DNA of 32,171 bases from Planctomycetota bacterium (GTDB taxonomy: Bacteria > Planctomycetota > Phycisphaerae > Phycisphaerales > SM1A02). The stretch lies in the NCBI GenBank assembly GCA_016873115.1, contig VGYB01000027.1:1-32171 (forward strand). The letters run 5' to 3'. Positions within the stretch are counted from its first letter, which is position 1; each line of letters opens with the position of its first letter. The translations under genes were made by a program, and so were the position numbers. Shown here piece after piece: positions 24,726 through 32,125 of the stretch. The notes beneath the pieces are model-generated. The model made no database searches. It was not told the DNA's origin and was given only the letters and a program-made list of their open reading frames with translations.

Positions 24726-26102
24726 ATGCGCATTGACCCGTCATCGTTCTCCACTGGCCGCCGCCAATTCATCCTCACCGCTGCTGCAGCGGGTGCCGCG
24801 ACGCAGCTGCCATGGTGGGTGCGCCGTGCCGCAGCGCAGGGCGCATCGAGCAAGCTGCGCGTGGCGTGTGTCGGGTGCGGCGGCATGGGTGCAGCCGACC
24901 TCGCCCAGGTGGCGAGCCATCCGGGCGTCTCGATCGCGGCGCTGTGCGATGTCAACCGCGACACGCTCGCCAAGCAGGGCGAGACCTATGCCGTACCCAA
25001 CGAAAGTCGCTTCACGGACTACCGCGAGTTTCTCGCCAAGGCTGACGGCATGATCGATGCCGTCATCGTGAGCACGCCCGACCACTCGCACGCACCCGTC
25101 GCCGTGCAGGCCATGCGCATGGGCAAGCACGCCTATGTGCAGAAACCGCTCACGCACTCGCTGCACGAGGCCCGCGTGATCGCCCAGACCGCGACCGCCA
25201 AGAAGGTCGTCACGCAGATGGGCATCCAGAACACCGCGAACCCCGGCCGTCGCAAGTCGATGGAACTGCTCAAGGCCGGCGTACTCGGTCAGGTCAAGGC
25301 GGTCCACATCTGGACCAATCGCGCTGCGGGTTGGTGGCCGCAGGGCGGCGATCGACCGGCCGGGAGCGATCCCGTGCCTGCGAACCTCGACTGGGCATCG
25401 TGGCTTAACGTTGCCCCAGAGCGCCCATTCAAGAACGATGCCTACGCGCCGTTCAAGTGGCGTGGCGTGCGCGACTTCGGCACCGGTGCCCTCGGTGACA
25501 TGGCGTGCCACTTCTTCGATGTGCCGTACAAGGCGCTCGGCCTTGGCTACCCAACGCTGATCCGCGGCGAGAGCGAAGGCCTGACGGCAGAGCAGTATCC
25601 ATCGAGCGAAGTCGTTGAATTGACCTTCGAGGGCGTTGCCGCCGCGGGCGGCAAGGCGCTGACCCTGACCTGGTACGACGGCGGCCGCATGCCGTCGACC
25701 TCGATTCTGCCCGGCGTGCCGGCTGACTTCAACATGGCCAAGCGCTCGCGCGACGGCGCCACGATCGTGATCGGCGAGCGCGGCACGATGATCGTCTGCC
25801 ACCCCGGCGATGTGCACCTCTTCCCAGGTTCGCTGGCTGATGGCGTCAAGCTTCCTGAACTGCCTGAGTACAACCACTGGCACCAGTGGGTCGATGCCTG
25901 CATGGGCAAGGGCGCCACGAGCGCTCCGCTCGAGTTTGCCGGCCCACTCACCGAGGGCGTGCTGTGCGGCGTGATCGGCGGCGTGGTCCACGGCAAGACG
26001 CTGCGCTACGACTCGGCGAAGCAGACCTTCGATGATGCCGCAGCCACCGCGATGGTGCGCCGCACCTATCGCGATGGGTGGAAGGTCAAGGGGCTTGGAT
26101 GA
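24726..26102 (+). CDS. Tat-exported Gfo/Idh/MocA family oxidoreductase
   Basis: Predicted NAD(P)-dependent sugar or cyclitol oxidoreductase. The 458-residue protein starts with a Tat leader (TGRRQFILTAAAAGAATQLP) and a probable cleavage site after RRAAAQG. The Rossmann domain follows: LRVACVGCGGMGAADLAQVA, then STPDHSHAPVAVQAMRMGKH. The catalytic-lysine motif reads VQKPLTHSLHEAR, with Gln where the classical motif has Glu (EKP). QKPLTH variants occur in the exported planctomycete subgroup. GALGDMACHFFDVPYKALGL is the C-terminal domain signature. GAAGGAG lies just upstream of the ATG at 24726. The stop overlaps the MFS start as ATGA. Substrate unknown; the bound cofactor must be loaded before export through Tat. 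Confidence 0.92.
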   Translation: MRIDPSSFSTGRRQFILTAAAAGAATQLPWWVRRAAAQGASSKLRVACVGCGGMGAADLAQVASHPGVSIAALCDVNRDTLAKQGETYAVPNESRFTDYREFLAKADGMIDAVIVSTPDHSHAPVAVQAMRMGKHAYVQKPLTHSLHEARVIAQTATAKKVVTQMGIQNTANPGRRKSMELLKAGVLGQVKAVHIWTNRAAGWWPQGGDRPAGSDPVPANLDWASWLNVAPERPFKNDAYAPFKWRGVRDFGTGALGDMACHFFDVPYKALGLGYPTLIRGESEGLTAEQYPSSEVVELTFEGVAAAGGKALTLTWYDGGRMPSTSILPGVPADFNMAKRSRDGATIVIGERGTMIVCHPGDVHLFPGSLADGVKLPELPEYNHWHQWVDACMGKGATSAPLEFAGPLTEGVLCGVIGGVVHGKTLRYDSAKQTFDDAAATAMVRRTYRDGWKVKGLG

Positions 26103-27352
26103 AGCCCGCCACCAGCGCGGTCATCGCGCTGACGGCGCTGAATCTGCTGAACTACCTCGACCGCTTCGTGGTCGCGGGCATGGTCGAGCCACTGAAGAAG
26201 GCCTTCAGCGCGGATGACGCCGACATCGGGCTGCTCACGAGCGTGTTCCTGGTGTCGTACATGTTCGCGAGCCCGCTCTTCGGGGCCATGGCGCGTTCGC
26301 TGCGCCGCACGGCGATCCTGGGTGCAGGCGTGATCGTGTGGAGCGTGGCCACCGTGGCAGCCGGATTCGCCGGTGGATTCGGGCCCCTCCTGGCCAGCCG
26401 CGCCATCATCGGCGTGGGCGAGGCTGCCTATGCCACCGTTGGCCCGTCGATCCTGGGCGACTGGTTCCCGCCCGAGCGCCGCAGCACCGTGCTGGCCATC
26501 TTCTATGCGGCCATTCCCGTCGGCAGTGCACTCGGGTACCTCCTCGGCGGCCTCGTGAGCGAGTCGCTCGGCTGGCGGGCGGCGTTCTGGATCGCGGGCG
26601 GCCCCGGCCTCGTGCTTGGACTCCTCTGCCTTCGGCTGACCGAACCGGTGCGTGGAGCGATGGACAAGCCGGCGGTGCCGAGCCGGGTGGAGTCGGATGC
26701 GGCATCCGCGTCAACGCCGGCCCCCGGACGCAGCGGTCGACGCGAGGCACTCTGGACACTCGCCACGAATGCGCAGTGGATGTGGTCGGTGGCGGGCTAC
26801 ACCGCGTACACATTCTCGCTCGGTGCGCTGGCAGTCTGGATGCCTGCGTTCATGCAGCGCGAACGCGGCTGGTCGGCGGAATCCGCGGTCATCACCTTCA
26901 GCGGCATCGTGGTGGTCACAGGGTTCCTCGGCACGATCGCTGGAGGGGCGGTGGACGCGCGCCTTGCCCGTGGTCGCGCGGTCCCAAGCCTCGTGCTCTG
27001 TGCCATCACGGCACTCGTGGCGGTTCCGTTGCTGATGCTGGCCATCGGTACCCCAGACCGCACGGTCTGCACTTCGGCCATGGGCGTCGGCTGCTTCCTG
27101 GTGTTCGTCTCGCAGGCTCCCATCAATGCCGCAATCCTGAACAGTGTGGCATCCGATGCGCGCGCCTTCGCGATCGGCATGAGCACACTCATGATCCACC
27201 TGCTGGGTGATGTACCGAGCCCATGGCTGGTGGGCAAGGTGAGCGATGCCACAGGCTCGCTTGCCAAGGGTCTTGACCTTGTGCCGTTGGGGTTCGCGGC
27301 CGCAGCGCTGATCTGGGGCGTGGGTGCGCTCGTGCTACGCCGGCGCGCTTAG
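26099..27352 (+). CDS. Spinster-like MFS transporter
   Basis: Major facilitator superfamily permease of 417 residues with about twelve membrane segments and a hydrophilic central loop near 190-215. The N-terminal helix reads LTALNLLNYLDRFVVAGMVE, the typical start of Spinster-type and sugar-acid MFS members. ASPLFGAMARSLRRT is the loop 2-3 motif A equivalent, and SRAIIGVGEAAYATVGPSIL lies in helix 4. The ATG at 26099 overlaps the Gfo/Idh stop (ATGA), so the two are translationally coupled. The pairing suggests the permease imports the compound made or used by the exported oxidoreductase. That link is inference; the substrate cannot be read from sequence. Confidence 0.88.
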   Translation: MKPATSAVIALTALNLLNYLDRFVVAGMVEPLKKAFSADDADIGLLTSVFLVSYMFASPLFGAMARSLRRTAILGAGVIVWSVATVAAGFAGGFGPLLASRAIIGVGEAAYATVGPSILGDWFPPERRSTVLAIFYAAIPVGSALGYLLGGLVSESLGWRAAFWIAGGPGLVLGLLCLRLTEPVRGAMDKPAVPSRVESDAASASTPAPGRSGRREALWTLATNAQWMWSVAGYTAYTFSLGALAVWMPAFMQRERGWSAESAVITFSGIVVVTGFLGTIAGGAVDARLARGRAVPSLVLCAITALVAVPLLMLAIGTPDRTVCTSAMGVGCFLVFVSQAPINAAILNSVASDARAFAIGMSTLMIHLLGDVPSPWLVGKVSDATGSLAKGLDLVPLGFAAAALIWGVGALVLRRRA

Positions 27353-27363
27353 CATCCGGATCC

Positions 27364-28020
27364 GTGCTGATCCATCTGGCGAATCTCCTGCTCCTGGGGT
27401 GCTACCTCGTGCGCGACATCCTGCTGCTGCGGGTGGCGGCGGTCGTGGCGAGCGGGTGCTTCATCGCCTACTTCATGATGCTCGATGCGCCCAACTGGGA
27501 AGCCGCGTCATGGAATGTGGTCTATGTCGTGGTCAATGCGGTGCAGATCGCGTTGCTCGTGCGCGAGCGCGTGCGTGGCCAGCTCACGCCGACCGAAGCC
27601 GCGCTCCGTGAGCGGATCTTCCCCTGGATGCCTGCACACAAGTTCGCGACCCTCGTCCGGCTGGCGGTGCTCGCTCGCGTGGAGCCCGGGGACCCGGCGC
27701 TCGTCGAGCGCGGTCAGGCGGTGGAAGCGTTGTGGCTGGTCCAGGATGGTGAGCTCGAGGTCGTCGTGGATGGCCGATGCGTCGCCACATGCATCCCCGG
27801 TGACTTCGTGGGCGAGATGGCATTCATCGACCGTGTCGCTGCTTCGGCCACGGTGCGCGCGCGCGTGCCAAGCACGCTCTTGGTCTGGGACGCACGGCGC
27901 CTGGACGGGATGCTCGCTGACGAACCCGAGATCCAGCGCGGCTTCCACGCGGCGCTGGGCACCAACATGTCGCAGAAGCTTCGCCGCAAGGCGATGCAGG
28001 TCGTCAGCGGCACGGTCTGA
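27364..28020 (+). CDS. Bacterial Popeye-domain protein with cNMP-binding-like domain
   Basis: Popeye (POPDC/BVES) proteins are three-pass membrane proteins with a cytoplasmic cyclic-nucleotide-binding-fold domain, best known from animal muscle, where they bind cAMP. This 218-residue protein has the same layout. Three membrane segments lie at about 2-20 (LIHLANLLLLGCYLVRDILL), 23-41 and 49-66 (WNVVYVVVNAVQIALLVRE). The linker LTPTEAALRERIFPWMPAHK precedes a cNMP-binding fold at about 100-205. The phosphate-cassette region is GEMAFIDRVAASATV (150-164), with Ala160 where PKA and CAP have Arg. It also lacks the animal DSPE motif. The start is GTG at 27364, 11 bp after the MFS stop. Bacterial function unknown. 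Confidence 0.82.
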   Translation: MLIHLANLLLLGCYLVRDILLLRVAAVVASGCFIAYFMMLDAPNWEAASWNVVYVVVNAVQIALLVRERVRGQLTPTEAALRERIFPWMPAHKFATLVRLAVLARVEPGDPALVERGQAVEALWLVQDGELEVVVDGRCVATCIPGDFVGEMAFIDRVAASATVRARVPSTLLVWDARRLDGMLADEPEIQRGFHAALGTNMSQKLRRKAMQVVSGTV

Positions 28021-28032
28021 GTTCCGGGGCTG

Positions 28033-28917
28033 TCAGCGCTCCGGCATCTTGTCGTCATCGGGATCGTGCGGCGGGATGCTGGGTTCGCGGTTGGGCGCTG
28101 GCTCGCGGGCCGCCTTGCGCGCGGCTTCCTCGTCCTCTTCCTGGATCTTGAGGTCCTTCTCGCTCGTCACCATCAGCACGAAGCCACGGTCGATGACGAG
28201 ATAGTCATTCTCGCCGATCACGGTGCGCCCACGCACGACGCCGGCGCCGAGCGCACGGTCGCCTGATTTGGCGCCGTGGTACTGGGCATCGTCGATCGCG
28301 ATGAGGGCACCACTGGGCAGTTCCATCACCATGCTCGGTACGCCGAGTCCCAGATCCACCGAGGGCTTCAGGACACCGATCGCGACCAGCGGTGCGCCGG
28401 GCTGATCACCGAACCCTCCCGCAAGCCGCTGTGCCGCCTTGTCGATGGCCTCGGCGCTGCTGGTGCGGGCATAGCTCGTGATCGAGTCGAAGACCTCGGC
28501 CAGGATCTTGGTGGCAGGGGCACTCGTGGCGAGCTCATCCGGGCAGCCCGCCATCGCCAGCACCAAGGCGTCGAAGCGCTGCATGATGAGTTCGGGCTTT
28601 GCCGAACCCGTTCCCTTGCAGGTCGAGCACTCATCCTGCTCGTGATAGATCTGCCCCTTGGTGAAGAGCCTCTCAGCCTTGCGCGTTCGTTGTCGTACGA
28701 CCACGCCGTCGCCGCCGCAGGCCTCACAGGCCATGCTGCGCCGCAGTGATCGAGCAGCCTGGCTGACCTGGCTTGGTGTCGAGGACTTGACCTTGGCCTG
28801 CGCTGGGAGCATGGGCGCGGCATCAGCTGCCGTCGAGGCATCCTGGGCCACGGTCGAAACCTGCACGGCTAGCGCGCAGCACGCCACCGCAAGCATCGTT
28901 CTCAGCGTCTGGTTCAT
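28033..28917 (-). CDS. Secreted protein with two DnaJ-like CxxCxGxG motifs, unknown function
   Basis: Not recognised beyond motifs. The 294-residue protein has a signal peptide (MNQTLRTMLAVACCALAVQVSTVAQ). Residues 64-71 are CEACGGDG and 97-104 are CSTCKGTG, spaced like one zinc centre of the DnaJ central domain, with a basic linker between them. A helical region (105-170) and a beta-rich region (170-255) follow, with GVPSMVMELPSGALIAIDDA and RTVIGENDYLVIDRGFVLMV. The tail after 255 is charged and Pro-rich (EEDEEAARKAAREPAPNREP). There is no J-domain. The start overlaps the stop of the binding-protein gene (ATGA), so the pair is co-translated. It converges with the Popeye gene across 12 bp. 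A redox or assembly role is possible but unproven. Confidence 0.7.
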   Translation of the reverse strand: MNQTLRTMLAVACCALAVQVSTVAQDASTAADAAPMLPAQAKVKSSTPSQVSQAARSLRRSMACEACGGDGVVVRQRTRKAERLFTKGQIYHEQDECSTCKGTGSAKPELIMQRFDALVLAMAGCPDELATSAPATKILAEVFDSITSYARTSSAEAIDKAAQRLAGGFGDQPGAPLVAIGVLKPSVDLGLGVPSMVMELPSGALIAIDDAQYHGAKSGDRALGAGVVRGRTVIGENDYLVIDRGFVLMVTSEKDLKIQEEDEEAARKAAREPAPNREPSIPPHDPDDDKMPER

Positions 28918-29987
28918 GGGGTCCCTGCCTCGTTCGGCTGCGCCGAGGGGGTCTCTTCACCGGGAATCACGATTTCCTCGGAGTTCTCCTCGATCATCAC
29001 GGTGTCCTCGGGTGCGGTCTCCCACTCGACCCAGGAGCCGCTCGCATCGAACTCCGGCCGCAGGATGCCCGACTCGACCATTTGGTCGGTCAGCGACTGC
29101 CAGCGGCGCGCGTTCATACGGCCCACCTGCGTCGGCGTCATGCCCTCGGGCATGATGAGCGGTCGCTGCGCCTTGGAGCAGAGCTCCATGGCCTGCCCAT
29201 CCATGGCGCGATTGAGCTTCATCATGCGCGCGTGGTAGGGGACCGGATTGGACAGGTACGCGGTCCACCCTTCTCGCACGCAGTCGACGAAGGCCTTCAC
29301 GCCGTTGGGGTCGGCATCCACACGCTTGGTCGTCGTGATCAGGACGGTCGAGTATGGGTCAAAGCCACAGTCGCTGATCATCAGGCACTTGGTCTGGATG
29401 CCGTTGCGCAGGAGCGTGATCGGCTCGCTGCTGCACCAGCAGACCACCCCGAGCTTCGGGTCGCGCTCGAACATGGCCACACCGGGCGATCGGCTCACGA
29501 GCGTCACGCCCTGGTCGCCAAGCATGTCGTTCATGTGCCGCACGAACGGCAGGCCAGGCTCGATCTCGATCGTCAGGCCGCCGGTCCATGCCTGCGCAAG
29601 CGTCTGCGCCGGGTTCGAGTCGTGCAGCATGATCGCCGTGGGCGCGTGCTGGAAGGTGGCGAACAGTCCCACGATGTCCTGCCCGCTCGCGCGCGCCAGC
29701 AGGATCTGGTCGGCCTGCGCGACGGAGTAGTCGCAGGTGCCCGCAGCCACGAGCGTGCAGGTCGGCGTGCCGCCGGCGCCCTGGAGCAGCGTGACCATGT
29801 ACCCGGCGCGCTCGAAGATGCCGTCGTCGAGCGCGGCGAACAGCCCACCGAACTCAGGCTCGGCAACCCAGTTGAGCTGCAGCGTGATGGGGATGAGCGG
29901 CGGCGGATCGGGTGGTGCCTGAACGGCCGGTTGGTCATCAGCCTGTGCCAGGAGCGAGCACAGCAGCAGGATCGTCGAGATGCCCAT
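28914..29987 (-). CDS. NMT1/THI5-type (SsuA/ThiY-like) periplasmic binding protein, cysteine-rich
   Basis: The family binds small ligands such as pyrimidines, sulfonates or nitrate for ABC import. The 357-residue protein has a signal peptide (MGISTILLLCSLLAQA) and then the NMT1 fold: LQLNWVAEPEFGGLFAALDD at 37-56, AQADQILLARASGQDIVGLF, then SSEPITLL and DCGFDPYSTVLITTTK. The mature part has eight Cys (77, 85, 183, 185, 201, 207, 236, 270), many for a binding protein. The VVCWCSSEP stretch sits where relatives have a GYxTSEP-like motif. A long acidic tail (EDTVMIEENSEEIVIPGEE) follows. No ABC permease or ATPase is nearby. The ATG at 29987 is preferred; a TTG at 30002 is possible, and neither has a good ribosome binding site. 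It lies 18 bp after the lectin gene. Confidence 0.82.
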   Translation of the reverse strand: MGISTILLLCSLLAQADDQPAVQAPPDPPPLIPITLQLNWVAEPEFGGLFAALDDGIFERAGYMVTLLQGAGGTPTCTLVAAGTCDYSVAQADQILLARASGQDIVGLFATFQHAPTAIMLHDSNPAQTLAQAWTGGLTIEIEPGLPFVRHMNDMLGDQGVTLVSRSPGVAMFERDPKLGVVCWCSSEPITLLRNGIQTKCLMISDCGFDPYSTVLITTTKRVDADPNGVKAFVDCVREGWTAYLSNPVPYHARMMKLNRAMDGQAMELCSKAQRPLIMPEGMTPTQVGRMNARRWQSLTDQMVESGILRPEFDASGSWVEWETAPEDTVMIEENSEEIVIPGEETPSAQPNEAGTP

Positions 29988-30005
29988 GCCGTGAGCGTAC
30001 AACGA

Positions 30006-31049
30006 TCAGGGGGGGCATAGACCCCATGCGACCAGCATGATGCCCAGGTCGGCACCACCGACGAAGCCATCACCATCAAGGTCCGCCGCCGAGTTCGTGG
30101 TGCCCCACGCCGTCAGCAGGATGCCAAGATCACTGCCGCCGACCGCGCCATCGCGATCCAGGTCGGACGGGCACGCAGGAGCCGCATCACCCAGCTCGAC
30201 CACACCAATCTGCTGGCCGTTGCCGTCGGCATCCTGGTCGTTCCACTTCCCATTCGACCCAAGAAGTTCCGTGAAGTCCTCGACACCGCCACTGTTGTTG
30301 GGCTCCCCCTGATTCCAATTCGTGTAACCGGTCGATGTACCGTCGGTCCAGACGAATTGGCCCTCGACCTGGACATCGTTGAAGCCGATCCAGAGGCGCC
30401 GGTCCACGCCACCGAAGTTGGCGACATTGGCGCGGACCCATTCGTTCTCCGCTGCATCGTCGATCGAGACGAGGTGCCCACCCAGTTGGACGGCCGTGGC
30501 CTCGGCCGCTGCCCATGTGGTCGCTGAGTACGCCACATAGCGCTTGCCGGTCTCGGGGCGCGTGACCTCGAAGAGTGCGCCGTTGGTGACCATCAGCGTG
30601 CCAGAACCGCTGGCCGCGCCGGCTTCGCTTGCGCCGTAGCCGCCGAGGCGGACCAGGTACTGCTGGCCTGCAGTTGCCGCGATCGTCACGCGTGACTGTG
30701 TGCCGCAGGTGTCATCGCTGCAGGCCAGGATCGAGGTCCCGGTGGCGGCGCAGTCACAGCCTGCATAGACGGCGAGCTTGGTGTCCCAGGTCGCGCCCCC
30801 GCAGGTCGCGAAGGCGACCAAGCCTGACGCGGATGGGGTCCAGCAGAACCAGACATCCTTCCAGACCTGTGCTTGGCCGAAGAAGTTGCACGGGGCATTG
30901 ATCGGTCCGTCCGTCGTGGCATCGACGGTGGAGAACGCGAACGAGCCGAGGTCCGCGATCGGCTCTGCGCTTGTGCACGCGTCGTTGGCCGGCGGAAGAG
31001 CCACGGCCGAGGCTGCAAGCGCGTGGACGATGAGGGCTATGGCGTGCAT
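30006..31049 (-). CDS. Secreted C-type lectin-domain protein with dockerin-like tail
   Basis: Predicted extracellular carbohydrate- or protein-binding protein. The 347-residue product has a signal peptide (MHAIALIVHALAASAVAL) and then PPANDACTSAEPI, a common opening of planctomycete secreted beta-sandwich domains, covering about 20-175 with CGTQSRVTIAATAGQQYLVR near the end. A C-type lectin domain at about 180-300 shows TTWAAAEATAVQLGGHLVSI, LWIGFNDVQVEGQFVWTDG, the EPN Ca2+/sugar motif (about 249) and WND. Two EF-hand-like dockerin repeats end the protein: DLDRDGAVGGSDLGILLTAW and DLDGDGFVGGADLGIMLVAW. AGGAG lies before the ATG at 31049, which is preferred to longer frames. It is first in a likely operon with the binding protein and CxxCxGxG protein. 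Confidence 0.88.
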   Translation of the reverse strand: MHAIALIVHALAASAVALPPANDACTSAEPIADLGSFAFSTVDATTDGPINAPCNFFGQAQVWKDVWFCWTPSASGLVAFATCGGATWDTKLAVYAGCDCAATGTSILACSDDTCGTQSRVTIAATAGQQYLVRLGGYGASEAGAASGSGTLMVTNGALFEVTRPETGKRYVAYSATTWAAAEATAVQLGGHLVSIDDAAENEWVRANVANFGGVDRRLWIGFNDVQVEGQFVWTDGTSTGYTNWNQGEPNNSGGVEDFTELLGSNGKWNDQDADGNGQQIGVVELGDAAPACPSDLDRDGAVGGSDLGILLTAWGTTNSAADLDGDGFVGGADLGIMLVAWGLCPP

Positions 31050-31177
31050 GATGGCTCCTGGTTGGAGGATTGTGACCCCAGGCCGGCGTTGGTCCAAGAA
31101 CAAGGGCGTCGATTTCCATCGCGCTCCGCCCGTGATAACGCGTGGCACGATCGGCCGTCGTTGGTTACGGTGCACCT
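31050..31177. promoter_or_regulatory. Divergent intergenic region between the lectin operon and the PAP2-like lipoprotein
   Basis: This 128-bp gap should contain promoters for both divergent units. The ribosome binding site of the lectin gene is visible at its left end. No convincing promoter boxes or operators were identified. Confidence 0.3.
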
Positions 31178-32125
31178 ATGCACTCGATCCTCCTCGCGAT
31201 CCTGGTCGGTGCGGCCGCAGGCTGTCAGGCACCCGCTCCAGCGGCACGGCAGGCGGCGGTCCCGGCCACCCCGCAACCACCGGCCCGCGAAGCGGCGCCC
31301 CAGCCCGGACCTCCCACCGAAGCCACGGGGGATGCGGCGAAGGAACCCGCGAAGGAGGCACTTCGCGAACCTGCGAAGCCCAAGCAGTCAGAGTGCAAGT
31401 TCCTCTGTCCTGAATCCGTCGACCTCACTGCGCTCGTGGAGGAGCCGCCCAAGCCAGCATCGGCTGAGCACGCGAAGGATGAGGCCATCCTGCTCTGGCT
31501 TCAGGACCGCCGCACGAGCGAGGACGAATCGCGCGCATGGCGCAGCCTCAGCTTCGACCTCACCTGGTTCGACGAAGCGCTCGATGTACGGCTCGACAGC
31601 ACGTGGTATCCGGCGCTCTTCAAGACCTTCAACGAGATCCGCAATGACGTGAGCCTGCTGCTCTTGGATCTGCCCGAGTCCTTCAAGCGCGATCGTCCTC
31701 ACACGAACCCTGCCATCCTGCCATGCCTTCCCCGCGAGGATGCGATCACCGTCAGCGGCAAGGTCACGCTTGCCAACGGCTATCCCAGCGGGCCGGCCTT
31801 GCGTGCCACCGTCTTCGCGGTGCTCCTGGCGAATCTGGTCGAGGACCGCAAGGATGCGCTCATGGAGCGGGCCCGGGAGGTCGGCTTTGCGCGCACCCTC
31901 GGCGGCGTGAACTATCCCTCCGATGTCCGCGCCGCCGAGCAGCTTGGCACGGCACTTGCGCGGCAGATCATCGCGGGGGATGCGTGGGGGAAGCGGAGGG
32001 TCGAACTGCAGGATGAGCTCGTGACCATGGCGCAGCAGCGTGAACGGCAGCCCAAGCCCGTCGAGCCGGATCCCGCGACGGATGCGGCCAAGCCGCGTGA
32101 GCCTGCAAGCGCGAACCCCAAGTGA
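31178..32125 (+). CDS. Lipoprotein with degenerate PAP2 acid-phosphatase fold (catalytic residues replaced)
   Basis: PAP2/class A acid phosphatases hydrolyse phosphate esters through a His nucleophile. This 315-residue lipoprotein has a lipobox ending AAGC (Cys16), an Ala/Pro-rich linker to about residue 75, and a PAP2-like domain at about 95-270. The three active-site motifs are present but altered. The KxxxxxxRP region reads FKRDRP (Arg173-Pro174 kept, no Lys seven before Arg). PSGH reads YPSGPALRAT with Pro206 for His. SRxxxxxHxxxD reads ARTLGGVNYPSD with Asn245 for the nucleophile His and Arg239 and Asp249 kept. A charged Pro/Lys/Glu tail follows. It is probably a catalytically dead binding protein. 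The ATG at 31178 starts the signal peptide; the frame upstream adds 12 unlikely residues. Confidence 0.75.
   Translation: MHSILLAILVGAAAGCQAPAPAARQAAVPATPQPPAREAAPQPGPPTEATGDAAKEPAKEALREPAKPKQSECKFLCPESVDLTALVEEPPKPASAEHAKDEAILLWLQDRRTSEDESRAWRSLSFDLTWFDEALDVRLDSTWYPALFKTFNEIRNDVSLLLLDLPESFKRDRPHTNPAILPCLPREDAITVSGKVTLANGYPSGPALRATVFAVLLANLVEDRKDALMERAREVGFARTLGGVNYPSDVRAAEQLGTALARQIIAGDAWGKRRVELQDELVTMAQQRERQPKPVEPDPATDAAKPREPASANPK

Noticed and set aside
28914-29987. Thiamine-precursor uptake operon
   Set aside because: The NMT1/THI5 fold fits, but there is no ThiXZ permease or ATPase, no thiamine biosynthesis gene and no TPP riboswitch-like sequence near the start.
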